Assembly: GCA_001411745.2 (NCBI GenBank)
Contig: LIQB01000004.1
Span: 301,997 to 365,996, forward strand
Reading direction: 5' to 3'
From: Psychrobacter glacincola
Lineage (GTDB): Bacteria > Pseudomonadota > Gammaproteobacteria > Pseudomonadales > Moraxellaceae
Length of the DNA: 64,000 nt
The notes under the pieces are model-generated. The model saw only the letters and a program-made list of their open reading frames with translations. It did not search any database and had not been told where the DNA came from. A program made the position numbers and the translations under genes. Of this stretch, positions 18,441 to 26,889 are shown piece by piece; the first letter of the stretch is position 1, and each line of letters begins with the position of its first letter.

Positions 18441-19011
18441 AATCTTTTCTCTCCTAGTAATAGTACGCTACCGTCAACCCATGCGAATCACAGTGTGATA
18501 AAAATATAAAAACTCAGCGCGCAGGCTTGTCATCGTAATAGCAAGCTTGGCTGTGAGGTAATCATATGGTGATGAGCAAACAATATAGCGGTAAATAGCC
18601 CTCTGTTCATTAACATACACACTTTATACAGACTACTCAATATAAAAGATTGCTACTTGAGTTCGCAAACTGTCTTGACGGTCAATAATGTCATAGTTAT
18701 CAAGACCTTAATAGCAATAATCGATAATCTTTCAGCGATTTATTAGCAAACATTTGTTCATTAATACTGTTTATAGTGTTTTATCGTTAACTATTTTTTA
18801 CCTTTACTATCAAGGGCAGTAGCAAGCTCTGTTAAGGTCACAAAGTTACGTCGTGTACCCTTTTTATCATTATCCAGCACGTCACGACCTGTCGTCTATT
18901 CTGACTTATGCCTTTTTAATTTTGCCAATATCCTTTACGATAGCGCTATCCTATTTGTACGCTTGCACCAATTATTTATACCTATTAAAACTGATAAGTG
19001 AACCCTATTTT
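18441..19011. other. Divergent intergenic region between the ligase gene and parC
   Basis: This 571-base AT-rich gap holds promoters for the divergent ligase and parC genes. An in-frame extension of parC reaches back to 18853, but I judge it non-coding. No RNA gene or repeat was recognised. Confidence 0.5.
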
Positions 19012-21321
19012 ATGTCCGATGTTATTGATCATACGATTGACCCTATTATTCCTAATGAACCGATGGATACTCGCTCAGTCGCAGAGTTCACTGAGCAGGC
19101 CTATCTCAACTATGCGATGTACGTCATCATGGATCGGGCGCTGCCAAATATCGCTGATGGTCTAAAGCCTGTCCAGCGCCGCATTGTTTACGCCATGAGT
19201 GAGCTGGGACTAAAATCAACGGCAAAAGCGAAAAAATCTGCGCGTACCGTTGGTGATGTGTTGGGTAAATACCATCCGCATGGTGATAGTGCTTGTTATG
19301 AGGCGATGGTTCTAATGGCACAGCCGTTCAGCTATCGCTATCCGCTCATCACGGGCCAAGGTAACTGGGGTAGCCCTGATGATCCAAAATCCTTTGCGGC
19401 GATGCGTTATACCGAAGCCAAAATGTCTGCTTATGCCAATACGTTGCTCGCAGAATTGGGTCAAGGTACGGTCGATTGGCAAGATAACTTTGATGGCACG
19501 ATGCAAGAGCCAACCACCCTACCTGCGCGCCTGCCCAATATTTTATTAAATGGTACGACAGGTATCGCGGTCGGTATGGCAACCGATATCCCACCGCATA
19601 ACCTCAATGAAGTAGTACGTGCAGCGATTCGCTTGCTTAAAAATCCTGAGCTGTCGGTGAAGCAACTAACCCAATCGATACCAGCGCCTGACTTGCCAAC
19701 GCCAGCTGAAATCATCACCAGCAAAAAAGACTTGCAAGCGATGTACGAAACGGGCCGTGGTAGCTATAAAATGCGCGCAACGTTCCATATTGACCCAAAA
19801 GAAAAGAATCTCGTCATCATTGACGCGCTGCCTTACCAAGTCTCCGGCAACAAAATCCAAGAGCAAATCGCTAAGCTCATGACCGATAAGAAACTACCGT
19901 GGATTACTGATATTCACGATGAATCAGATCACGAAAATGCCTGCCGTATCGTCTTAGAGCTAAAATCAACACGGGTCGATGTCGCTCGCGTCATGAGTCA
20001 TCTGTTTGCCAGTACGGATTTAGAAAGCAATTACCGCGTCAATATGAACATGATTGGCCTAAATGGTAAGCCGCAGGTCAAAAACCTAAAAGAAATCCTT
20101 GATGAATGGCTGGTCTGCCGCCGATCAGTGGTCACCCGTCGCTTACAATATCGCCTCGATAAAATCGACAAGCGCTTACACATCCTCGCAGGTTTGCTGA
20201 TTGCTTATCTGAATATTGATGAAGTCATTCGCATCATTCGTGAAGAAGACGATCCAAAAGCAACATTGATGCAGGACTACGATCTAACGGATATTCAAGC
20301 AAATGCTATCTTGGATATTCGTCTGCGTCAGCTAGCAAAGTTAGAGGAAATTGAGCTACGCCGCGAGCAAGATGAACTGGCTGCCGAACGCGCGATCATT
20401 CAAGAGTATCTGGACAATCCAGACAGTCTGACCAATCTGATGATTGACGAGCTGACAGCCGATATGAAAGAACATGGCAATGAGCGCGTATCACCACTGG
20501 CAGAGCGCGAAGAAGCGCAAGCATTAAAAGAATCTGACCTTGTACCGAGCGAACCGATCACTGCCATCCTATCAAAGGCAGGTTGGATTCGTGCTGCCAA
20601 AGGTCATGACGTAGATGCCGCTGGCATGAGTTATCGTTCAGGTGACAGCTATCAAGCGCACGTCCGTGGCAAATCCAATGAGAAAATCTACGTGCTCGAT
20701 AGCACTGGACGCAGCTATAGTATTGATGCGCATAGCCTTGCTTCGGCTCGTGGTCAAGGCGATCCTCTGACCAGTGTGTTAAAACCACCAGCAGGTGCCA
20801 GCTTTGAGCAGCTATTAACCGGTGCTGACAATCAACGCATCATCCTCGCCAGCTCCGCAGGTTATGGTTTTATCAATACCATCGGTAATCTTGATAGTAA
20901 TCAAAAAGCGGGTAAAAACATCATTAACCTAGCGGCTGATAGTCGCTTGCTCCCTGCTGCGCGTATCGATGCGCCAGTAGAAACGACTGCCAATGCTGAC
21001 GGTGACAATACCAATGCAAATGTAGCACCTGACCATATCGCCGTCGTGACCAATGCTGGATATTTACTGATATTTGCCCTCGATGATTTGCCTGAACAGG
21101 CACGCGGTAAAGGTAATAAACTTATCAAGTTAAAAGAGAATGAGGAAGTGCTCGCCATTACGCCTCTCAGTCAACAAGACAGCCTAATTATTACCGCTGG
21201 CAAACGCCATGTGACACTCAAGCCAAATGATTTGGCTAACTACACGGGTGTGCGAGGCAATCGTGGTGGACAGTTGCCAAGAGGCTTTCAGAATGTGACG
21301 AGTGTTGAGGTTGCGGATTAA
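19012..21321 (+). CDS. parC: DNA topoisomerase IV subunit A
   Basis: ParC is the DNA-cleaving subunit of topoisomerase IV, which decatenates daughter chromosomes together with ParE. From ATG 19012 the product has 769 residues, close to the family's usual length of about 750. It has the catalytic tyrosine in AMRYTEAKM (Tyr133), the quinolone-resistance region [14 protein letters not shown] with the wild-type Ser93 and Glu97 (E. coli Ser80 and Glu84), and C-terminal blades with [13 protein letters not shown]. The frame is open to 18853, but the 53 extra residues are hydrophobic and unlike ParC. The start has no strong ribosome site. parE is not in the window. Confidence 0.95.
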   Translation: MSDVIDHTIDPIIPNEPMDTRSVAEFTEQAYLNYAMYVIMDRALPNIADGLKPVQRRIVYAMSELGLKSTAKAKKSARTVGDVLGKYHPHGDSACYEAMVLMAQPFSYRYPLITGQGNWGSPDDPKSFAAMRYTEAKMSAYANTLLAELGQGTVDWQDNFDGTMQEPTTLPARLPNILLNGTTGIAVGMATDIPPHNLNEVVRAAIRLLKNPELSVKQLTQSIPAPDLPTPAEIITSKKDLQAMYETGRGSYKMRATFHIDPKEKNLVIIDALPYQVSGNKIQEQIAKLMTDKKLPWITDIHDESDHENACRIVLELKSTRVDVARVMSHLFASTDLESNYRVNMNMIGLNGKPQVKNLKEILDEWLVCRRSVVTRRLQYRLDKIDKRLHILAGLLIAYLNIDEVIRIIREEDDPKATLMQDYDLTDIQANAILDIRLRQLAKLEEIELRREQDELAAERAIIQEYLDNPDSLTNLMIDELTADMKEHGNERVSPLAEREEAQALKESDLVPSEPITAILSKAGWIRAAKGHDVDAAGMSYRSGDSYQAHVRGKSNEKIYVLDSTGRSYSIDAHSLASARGQGDPLTSVLKPPAGASFEQLLTGADNQRIILASSAGYGFINTIGNLDSNQKAGKNIINLAADSRLLPAARIDAPVETTANADGDNTNANVAPDHIAVVTNAGYLLIFALDDLPEQARGKGNKLIKLKENEEVLAITPLSQQDSLIITAGKRHVTLKPNDLANYTGVRGNRGGQLPRGFQNVTSVEVAD

Positions 21322-21411
21322 GTTTTTTGAATACTGAAGCAAAAGCTTAGCTATAGCTACTACTTCACCTAAAGCTTTAAATAAATAAAATATATGAAAA
21401 AGAAGGTAGAG

Positions 21412-21930
21412 ATGCACGAGCAAATACCTAATAATTATAATCAAGAGCGATTTTATTCAGTGCATGGCAGAATAGGCCGCATTCGCTTCTTAGCGTATAA
21501 CCTATTACTTAATATCATGCTCATACCTTTAGTTTTAATTACTGGCGGGCTGCTTGAGATTAGCTCTTACTTATTTAGTGATGACAGCAAAATTACTGAT
21601 GCTTTAAGTTTTTTGATTGTTATTTTGGCTTTTTTAGTGTATCTCTACATCTTACTCATACCTAGCAAGCGCAGGCTTAATGATTTAAATATATCAGGTT
21701 GGGTATCTCTTTTGTGGTTCATTCCGGTAGTTAATCTAATACTGTTACTATGCCTTGCATTTGTTAAAGGAGATATTAATGTTAACGATTATGGTACACC
21801 TTCTGAACCACCTTCGTTATTAACTAAAATTATAGCGGTGTTAATGCCTATTATAGCCATCTTTATGATTATATTTATTTTTTTATCTGCATCAATTGCT
21901 ATGCATGCCTATCAGTTGGATTTTTTCTAA
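21412..21930 (+). CDS. DUF805 family membrane protein
   Basis: The 172-residue product has the DUF805 signature FYSVHGRIGRIRFLAYNL near its start, followed by several TM helices and the loop PSKRRLNDLNISGWVSLLWFIP with the conserved R-x-x-D-x-x-x-S-G-W. DUF805 proteins are small inner-membrane proteins of unknown function, common in gammaproteobacteria. An extra TM helix after the DUF805 core (about residues 134-158) is seen. I chose ATG 21412 because AAGGTAGAG lies just upstream, while the earlier ATG 21394 has no ribosome site. It follows parC by 90 bases and might be read from the same transcript. Confidence 0.85.
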   Translation: MHEQIPNNYNQERFYSVHGRIGRIRFLAYNLLLNIMLIPLVLITGGLLEISSYLFSDDSKITDALSFLIVILAFLVYLYILLIPSKRRLNDLNISGWVSLLWFIPVVNLILLLCLAFVKGDINVNDYGTPSEPPSLLTKIIAVLMPIIAIFMIIFIFLSASIAMHAYQLDFF

Positions 21931-21980
21931 CGACTAAGTCAGCATACTTTATCGCTGCCCAAACATACCTTATTCTCACC

Positions 21981-22017
21981 AAAAAGCCGACTATATAATT
22001 TGTATCGACGGCTTTTT
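21981..22017 (+). terminator. Terminator of the DUF805 gene
   Basis: A 9-base stem (aaaaagccg with cggcttttt) flanks a 19-base loop and ends in a T run, 51 bases after the DUF805 stop. It resembles the hairpins at 23580 and 24438. Confidence 0.75.
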
Positions 22018-22166
22018 CACACTAGCTAAAACGATACAAACGTTAATAGCAATCTACTTCAAGTGTGGTCTTAGTGCGTAGGGTGCATTCCACACACCGA
22101 TGAGATTAATAACGTTAAAAAATAGAAAACTGGACGCAGTTTACGACTTTAATTATTAGTGACTAT

Positions 22167-22487
22167 ATGAAAGCTTTAGCAATAATTGTATCTTTTTTAT
22201 TTTTATTCTGCGCACTTGCAGGAATTTTGGTGATTCCCACTTTTGAAGAACTATATAAAAGTTTTGGTGTTGATATACCAGTATTTGCTAAGCTAGTGTT
22301 AAATACTCATAAATACTGGCTAGGGTTAGCTTTGATCCCAATACCCTTGGTTTATTTATTGGAACCGTCAAAAAAATGGCAAGCTACCACTCAATATTTT
22401 CTCTTAGCTTTGGCTATTCTTCTTATTCCTTTGACCATTATTGCTCTTTATTTGCCTATATATGAATTGGGTAGCGTAGCTGGTTAA
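22167..22487 (+). CDS. Small membrane protein resembling part of a T2SF domain
   Basis: The 106-residue product has three TM helices (about residues 3-22, 47-65 and 74-97). The first loop reads VIPTFEELYKSFGVDIPVFAKLV, close in pattern to the 'P-k-f-e-x-x-f-x-x-f-g-x-x-L-P' segment of GspF/PilC-type T2SF domains. It is far too short to be a complete GspF protein and no other secretion genes are near. It may be a small stand-alone family that shares this membrane-helix-loop pattern. The start ATG at 22167 has no clear ribosome site. Degenerate repeats lie on both sides. Confidence 0.6.
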   Translation: MKALAIIVSFLFLFCALAGILVIPTFEELYKSFGVDIPVFAKLVLNTHKYWLGLALIPIPLVYLLEPSKKWQATTQYFLLALAILLIPLTIIALYLPIYELGSVAG

Positions 22488-22501
22488 ATGATAGCAACAA
22501 A

Positions 22502-22559
22502 CGTAGGCTGTGCTTTTAGTGCATAGGGTTGGTAGCATAGGCTAAAAACTTAGCCTACG
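22502..22559. repeat. Inverted-repeat element after the small membrane protein gene
   Basis: cgtaggct (22502-22509) is complementary to 22552-22559, and an alternative 8-bp hairpin (22538-22545 with 22550-22557) has a 4-base loop. Inside, ttagtgcatagggt (22516-22529) repeats the sequence at 22071-22084 on the other side of the gene with one mismatch. There is no T tract. Confidence 0.6.
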
Positions 22560-22639
22560 AATACTAATCTACAAAGGTAACTATTCTATTCATTAATAGC
22601 ATTACGCCTATCTCATTTTGCTACTAAATCTCTTAGACT

Positions 22640-23431
22640 TTAAAATTTTGCATTCGCAAAAGCTGCATATAAAAGTCCAGCGCCTACAGCTTGGATAGGA
22701 AAAGTGACTATGTCTACTGCCATGGTCACTGGCAATAGAACAACGCCAAGCTTATTAGCATGATCACTAACTTCCCATTTTTGATTCAATTGAATCGTTA
22801 AAGGTTGTTTTAGCTTATGGTTTATCTGATCAATATTCTGTACTGCAGAAGCTACTGTCAGCTCAATGCGCACTATACGCTGACAAATCATATTTTGTTG
22901 CTCGGCAATAATTGCTGTCTGACACTCAAAACCGAAATTTTCCAACTGTAACTGCTCATTGCGCTTTATTTCATTTATTGGCTTTGCATACAACAAGCCA
23001 ATAAATGTTGGTATATCTTTAATCTTACTTGTTTTATTACCATCTATATTAATAACTAACTGGTTTGAATTGGCTTGAGTTTTTTGCTGAACATTGTAAG
23101 TTGAGTATGAGGGTAGAGTATCGATATATAGTGAGCCTAAATCTACTTGAGCGAAAATTCTTCTAAATATATCAGAAGATGTGTGAGAGTCGACCGCAGG
23201 TTGCACTAAAAAACTATAGTTTTTACCTGCTAGAATCATAGCATCCTCGTATCCTTTTATTGGCTTATTAGGATATCCAACGGCAATAACGTTCTCAGAT
23301 AAGACATTTTTTACATGCTCTTCCACATGATCAGTTTTAGTGTAACTTACAAGACTTGCAGTCGCACAACTATTTAATACGATTGATGAACCTAAAAGCG
23401 TTACTAATAATAGAGGTAATTTTTTATACAT
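22640..23431 (-). CDS. Lipoprotein of unknown function
   Basis: The 263-residue product has a type II signal peptide with lipobox LNSC (Cys22), so it is an outer- or inner-membrane lipoprotein. Asp is not at +2 (the residue is Ala), which favours outer-membrane sorting by the E. coli rule. The mature part has no motif I recognise. The C-terminal end (VVLLPVTMAVDIVTFPIQAVG) resembles the tail seen in some small lipoproteins such as YceK ('P...D..T.P'), but this is a weak likeness. Two internal cysteines (FECQTAI and MICQRIV) could form a disulfide. AAGGGA precedes ATG 23431. It stands alone. Confidence 0.7.
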   Translation of the reverse strand: MYKKLPLLLVTLLGSSIVLNSCATASLVSYTKTDHVEEHVKNVLSENVIAVGYPNKPIKGYEDAMILAGKNYSFLVQPAVDSHTSSDIFRRIFAQVDLGSLYIDTLPSYSTYNVQQKTQANSNQLVINIDGNKTSKIKDIPTFIGLLYAKPINEIKRNEQLQLENFGFECQTAIIAEQQNMICQRIVRIELTVASAVQNIDQINHKLKQPLTIQLNQKWEVSDHANKLGVVLLPVTMAVDIVTFPIQAVGAGLLYAAFANAKF

Positions 23432-23579
23432 ATAGTCCCTTATTTATATGGAGTAGCATCATTCATTTCTAGTCGACACATTTTGAATAGTAAAATGATT
23501 TAAGTAATAGTACACAACATATGTAGAAGTACAACGCTCAACCTTTACGATCTATAAATATAAGATATTGAAAACAACT

Positions 23580-23617
23580 AAAAAGCCGCCTATAAACAAG
23601 GTATAGACGGCTTTTTT
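23580..23617 (-). terminator. Terminator of the BLUF gene
   Basis: A 14-base stem with one mismatch (aaaagccgcctata against tatagacggctttt) has a 6-base loop and T runs on both strands. It lies 26 bases after the BLUF stop. Confidence 0.85.
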
Positions 23618-23642
23618 ACGACAATCAGAATAGAGAACTTAT

Positions 23643-24122
23643 CTAAGGCTTATTGGATTCAGCATCTTTAAAAATTGCTGTCAAAAAGCTTTTAATCTGA
23701 GCACTTGTCATTAGATAGGGATTATAGTCAGAACCTGCTGAGAAGCTTTTGAGGGCATACTCTTCATCTTCAGCGCTTGATGTTAGATGTTTCACTAAAA
23801 ACCCATTCCATTGACGCGACTCTATTTCCTCTATATTAACAATATTGGGAAAAATGGTTGAATGCTCGTCAAGTATTTTTTCTAAGGCAATATTGATAGC
23901 GGGCCTTGTCCCTTGAAAACTTTGAACGAAATAACCTTCACTAATGACTAAAGCTGAAGCTATATTGTTTTCTTCAAAATACCTTCGCCAATACTCAAGT
24001 GCACGAGTCAGCTCGATTCCTGAATCTAGGTCGACATTTTTGGCGATATATATCATGTTGATAAGAATATGCTCGCCATTTATTTTTTTGCTTTCTGGAG
24101 TATGGCTTGTCGCTGTAGTCAT
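23643..24122 (-). CDS. BLUF-domain blue-light sensor-like protein, divergent
   Basis: BLUF domains bind FAD and sense blue light. The 159-residue product fits the pattern: strand with Tyr25 (NMIYIAKN), helix, then IASALVISEGYFVQSFQG with Gln67, exactly 42 residues after the Tyr as in AppA (Tyr21/Gln63), and later IESRQWNGFLV with Trp105. The flavin-contacting Asn, usually five residues before the I-T-G block, is not in place: residue 49 is Phe, and an Asn-Asn pair lies directly before the block (52-53). It may be a degenerate or altered photosensor. No effector domain follows; short BLUF proteins usually act by protein-protein contact. AAGG precedes ATG 24122. Confidence 0.7.
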   Translation of the reverse strand: MTTATSHTPESKKINGEHILINMIYIAKNVDLDSGIELTRALEYWRRYFEENNIASALVISEGYFVQSFQGTRPAINIALEKILDEHSTIFPNIVNIEEIESRQWNGFLVKHLTSSAEDEEYALKSFSAGSDYNPYLMTSAQIKSFLTAIFKDAESNKP

Positions 24123-24274
24123 GAGAAACCTTATTTATAAAAACCTGATCTAATTTAAGATAAAGTATAATCAATAAAATTTTTTTTCTTAGTGGTTTTT
24201 TGTCATCTAGCATCATTGTATTTCTATAAATAAGCATTGGAATTTTAATGAGTTAGGACGCTGACACTTCTCGG

Positions 24275-24288
24275 AGTACAATTGTACT
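24275..24288. promoter_or_regulatory. Perfect 14-bp palindrome, possible operator
   Basis: agtacaattgtact is a perfect palindrome 153 bases upstream of the BLUF gene start. On the plus strand tataaa follows directly (24288-24293) with ctgaca at 24261-24266, a 21-base spacing that is long for a normal promoter but near the geometry used by MerR-type activators. No plus-strand gene begins before 25316. Operator role is inference. Confidence 0.35.
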
Positions 24289-24437
24289 ATAAAACCTGGC
24301 ACAATGACTGCGATATCATTAGTCTAATAATTAACAAGCCTAATCTTTATCTTCCTATAGCACAGTCTCAACCCTAACATACGACTGACCCACGCTTACT
24401 CATGGCTCAGACGTTGCAAACATCACTTACTCTTACT

Positions 24438-24475
24438 AAAAATCCGTCTATACACACGGTATAGACGGATTTTTT
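24438..24475 (-). terminator. Terminator of the PEBP-like gene
   Basis: A perfect 15-bp stem (aaaaatccgtctata with tatagacggattttt) has an 8-base loop and T runs on both strands, 25 bases after the stop of the minus-strand PEBP-like gene. Confidence 0.92.
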
Positions 24476-24499
24476 ACGCTCATTAAAACGATCAGAACA

Positions 24500-25015
24500 T
24501 CAATACCGACCCATCTCAACCGTTGTCTCAGCAAGCACACTATCGCCTTGCCAAGCCTGCACATCTACCGTATACAGATGGTTTTTACCACCTGAACAAG
24601 GTGGTTTATATGCCCCTCCCGCTTCCCCTGCACGGCTACGATATTCCGCGACCATCTCAATCCCAACTGGCACTTCATAAGTATGCCCAAACACACGTGG
24701 AATCTCAGCACTCGTAGCACCTTCTGGTAGGTTAAACTCTACAATGCCATGTCCACCATGTTGCATACGTTTATTGCTCACATCGCTGTAAACGAAAACC
24801 AAGCTCTCCGCGCCCATCGGTATGTTTGAGACCGTCATGCTCGGCGTGGCTGGATTTTTGCCATCATAGTTTAGACACTGCTGCCCTTCAGGTATTTTTT
24901 TGCCATTCCAAGCAGCATCGTTAAACTTAACATCCATTGCAAAGGCATTGGAAGATAGTGCCAATGTTGCCAAAGCCGTCAAAGTGGTGACTGATTTTAA
25001 GGTAAAAATTTTCAT
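24500..25015 (-). CDS. Exported PEBP/YbhB-like protein
   Basis: The 171-residue product has a signal peptide ending AFA (cleavage near 26/27), so it is probably periplasmic. The later part reads MQHGGHGIVEFNLPEG, then YKPPCSGGKNHLYTVDVQAW (136-155), which fits the PE-binding protein family (YbhB/YbcL type), where 'Y-x-x-P-C-P-P-x-G-x-H-x-Y' closes the ligand pocket. The usual D-P-D-A-P motif is replaced by YSDVSNKR, so ligand binding may differ. Two cysteines (47 and 140) may form a disulfide. I chose ATG 25015 over 25042 because AAGGAGC stands 7 bases before it. The biological role is unknown. Confidence 0.75.
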   Translation of the reverse strand: MKIFTLKSVTTLTALATLALSSNAFAMDVKFNDAAWNGKKIPEGQQCLNYDGKNPATPSMTVSNIPMGAESLVFVYSDVSNKRMQHGGHGIVEFNLPEGATSAEIPRVFGHTYEVPVGIEMVAEYRSRAGEAGGAYKPPCSGGKNHLYTVDVQAWQGDSVLAETTVEMGRY

Positions 25016-25315
25016 ACTAGCTCCTTCAGGTAGCGGATACACTGATAAAAACCGTTCATCATTTTATTAACTGATATTGATCGTTAATCTTAACCTTATA
25101 ATAAATAGCCACTATTAAGTTAATTATATCGTTTAGGGTTTTTGTTAACCCTTCGAATAAGCGCAAATCAATCGCAATGCCAGCAAAGCGAATACCGCAG
25201 CAGTAGCCAAATTTGCATCATCGCAGGTTACTCTATAGGTATTTATCTCTTTGGGTGTGTTGTAGTAGTATCTAAATCATTGGTATTGAAACGACTAAAA
25301 AACAATAGGATCATC

Positions 25316-26146
25316 ATGTTTATCGAAGACAAAATCGCCAAAGAAAGTATGACTATCAACACTCCGACACCCAAGATCATCTTTTTTGACATCGATGATA
25401 CCTTGAGCCGCAATGGCATCATTGCCGAACACAACAAAGCGACCCTTGAGCAGCTTGCAGGTACTGATATTAAGCTGGTGATTTCAACGGGACGCTCCAA
25501 AGCCATATTGCCAGCAGATATTTTAGCCTTGCTCGAAGCTGATGTCTTAGATGCGATTATTTGTATGAATGGACAGTATAGTTTTGATAAAAAGGGTCGA
25601 ATTAGCCACTATCCGTTGTCCGCTGAGCAAACGGATACAATCGTGCGTCTGTGCCAACAGAGCGAGTTGATTCATAAGTTTGACTCTGCCACCCATCTCG
25701 CTTGGTCAGGTGAAAATGAGCGCTTGCGCGAGTTTAATGCCATCACGCCAAACTCTATCGTTGACCCTGAATATCATAAAGGGAATACCGTCTATCAATG
25801 CTCAGTATTTTTTAACAATCAACAAGAGAAAATGCAGGACGTCGATTTTGCCCAGTACGAGTTAAAGCTCGTCCATTGGCATCATATCGGCGCAGATATC
25901 TTACCGATAGAGGCATCCAAGGCGCGAGGCATTAAAGACGTCTGTCAATATTATGGGGTGGATGCCAGTGAGTGTATGGCGTTTGGTGATGGGATGAATG
26001 ATTTAGAGATGTTTGACTTGGTCGGCTATGCGGTGGCAATGGGCGATGCAAAGCAAGAATTGATTGCGCGTGCAGACTTTGTTACGGGTACGATTGAGGA
26101 GCGCGGTATTCAGTCGGTGCTTGAGCAGTTTCATATTGCGTCTTAA
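25316..26146 (+). CDS. Cof-type HAD phosphatase
   Basis: The 276-residue product is a HAD-superfamily hydrolase of the Cof/YidA type (sugar-phosphate or nucleotide-phosphate phosphatase, cytoplasmic). Motif I is FFDIDDTLSRNG (nucleophile Asp), motif II VISTGRSK, and motif III/IV FGDGMNDLEMF, with the C2 cap between them. The lysine of motif III is in EASKARGIKDVC. Substrate cannot be deduced. ATG 25316 is preceded by TAGGA. A later ATG at 25349 is possible and would remove 11 residues. The upstream in-frame extension to 25142 lacks family sequence and is left out. Confidence 0.88.
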   Translation: MFIEDKIAKESMTINTPTPKIIFFDIDDTLSRNGIIAEHNKATLEQLAGTDIKLVISTGRSKAILPADILALLEADVLDAIICMNGQYSFDKKGRISHYPLSAEQTDTIVRLCQQSELIHKFDSATHLAWSGENERLREFNAITPNSIVDPEYHKGNTVYQCSVFFNNQQEKMQDVDFAQYELKLVHWHHIGADILPIEASKARGIKDVCQYYGVDASECMAFGDGMNDLEMFDLVGYAVAMGDAKQELIARADFVTGTIEERGIQSVLEQFHIAS

Positions 26147-26174
26147 TAATCAGACTTTGCAAATTGCTATTTAT

Positions 26175-26215
26175 CTAGGACGTGTTCTCACTTTTAAAAT
26201 AAGGACACGTCCTAG
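26175..26215. repeat. Short copy of a dispersed intergenic repeat (copy A)
   Basis: Perfect 11-bp inverted ends (ctaggacgtgt with acacgtcctag) enclose 19 AT-rich bases. The same ends and flanking words recur at 40464-40513 and 49582-49626. Here the middle part is missing, leaving a compact hairpin between two convergent genes, where it may act as terminator. Confidence 0.8.
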
Positions 26216-26221
26216 CAAAAT

Positions 26222-26485
26222 CTAACCACGCTTCGTCATTAAACTATAAACCCAACTACCGATTTTATAAAATCCGACAACAATCAAAATAAGCACCACC
26301 GCTGCCAGCATATAAGCCAACCAAACCGGCACATTACTCAACCAGCCAATCGTAAATGCCAAACCCATGTACGTTTCAACCGGCCAATTAACGATAGGTG
26401 TCGGCGAGCCAGCGTTAAACATGGTCATAAAGGCAATTATGCCAAGCACAGCAGTAATCAGTCCAGCGCGTTTACGATTATTCAT
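26222..26485 (-). CDS. Small membrane protein of unknown function
   Basis: The 87-residue product has three hydrophobic segments (about residues 8-23, 40-55 and 57-80) and basic ends (NNRKR at the start, MTKRG at the end). I do not recognise the family. AGAGG precedes ATG 26485 at a good distance, and the protein-like composition supports it as a real gene. It converges with the HAD phosphatase gene across the repeat at 26175. Confidence 0.6.
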   Translation of the reverse strand: MNNRKRAGLITAVLGIIAFMTMFNAGSPTPIVNWPVETYMGLAFTIGWLSNVPVWLAYMLAAVVLILIVVGFYKIGSWVYSLMTKRG

Positions 26486-26889
26486 CTTTTGCCTCTTTTA
26501 ATTCGAACCATTTAATTAAAACTCGATTGTTTTTATTTTATCGGTAATCTTTGCATCTTATAAAAACCACGTTGTAAACTCATGACTTAAGGGTAAAGCA
26601 GCTCTCATCATAGCATGATTATTTACGCTTATTATCTTACTCAAATTTAGCAGTAAATCTCATATTTGTGCTTTTATAGATTCTTCAGCCATTCATCAGC
26701 GCCACTTTTAACAATATTATGAAGAACGAACTTCTTCCTTGCCCTTTAAATTCTTAACAATCATAGCCATAATAGTTTCACAACTGGCTCGATAACTTAT
26801 ATTCAGCACTTAGTATTTAGCCCTTAGCTTCCATTATCTATCATTTAACTTTTTAATCATTTGCATCATTCTTATTTAGGAGAGATATT
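26486..26889. other. Intergenic region upstream of potD
   Basis: This 404-base AT-rich gap separates divergent genes and should hold the potD promoter. No hairpin, repeat or RNA gene was recognised. Confidence 0.45.

Noticed and set aside
18853..19011. In-frame N-terminal extension of parC
   Set aside because: The extra 53 residues are hydrophobic, unlike any ParC, and the family N-terminus begins shortly after ATG 19012.
19290..19310. Quinolone or rifampicin resistance mutations in parC and rpoB
   Set aside because: parC Ser93/Glu97 and the rpoB residues matching Asp516, His526 and Ser531 are wild-type.
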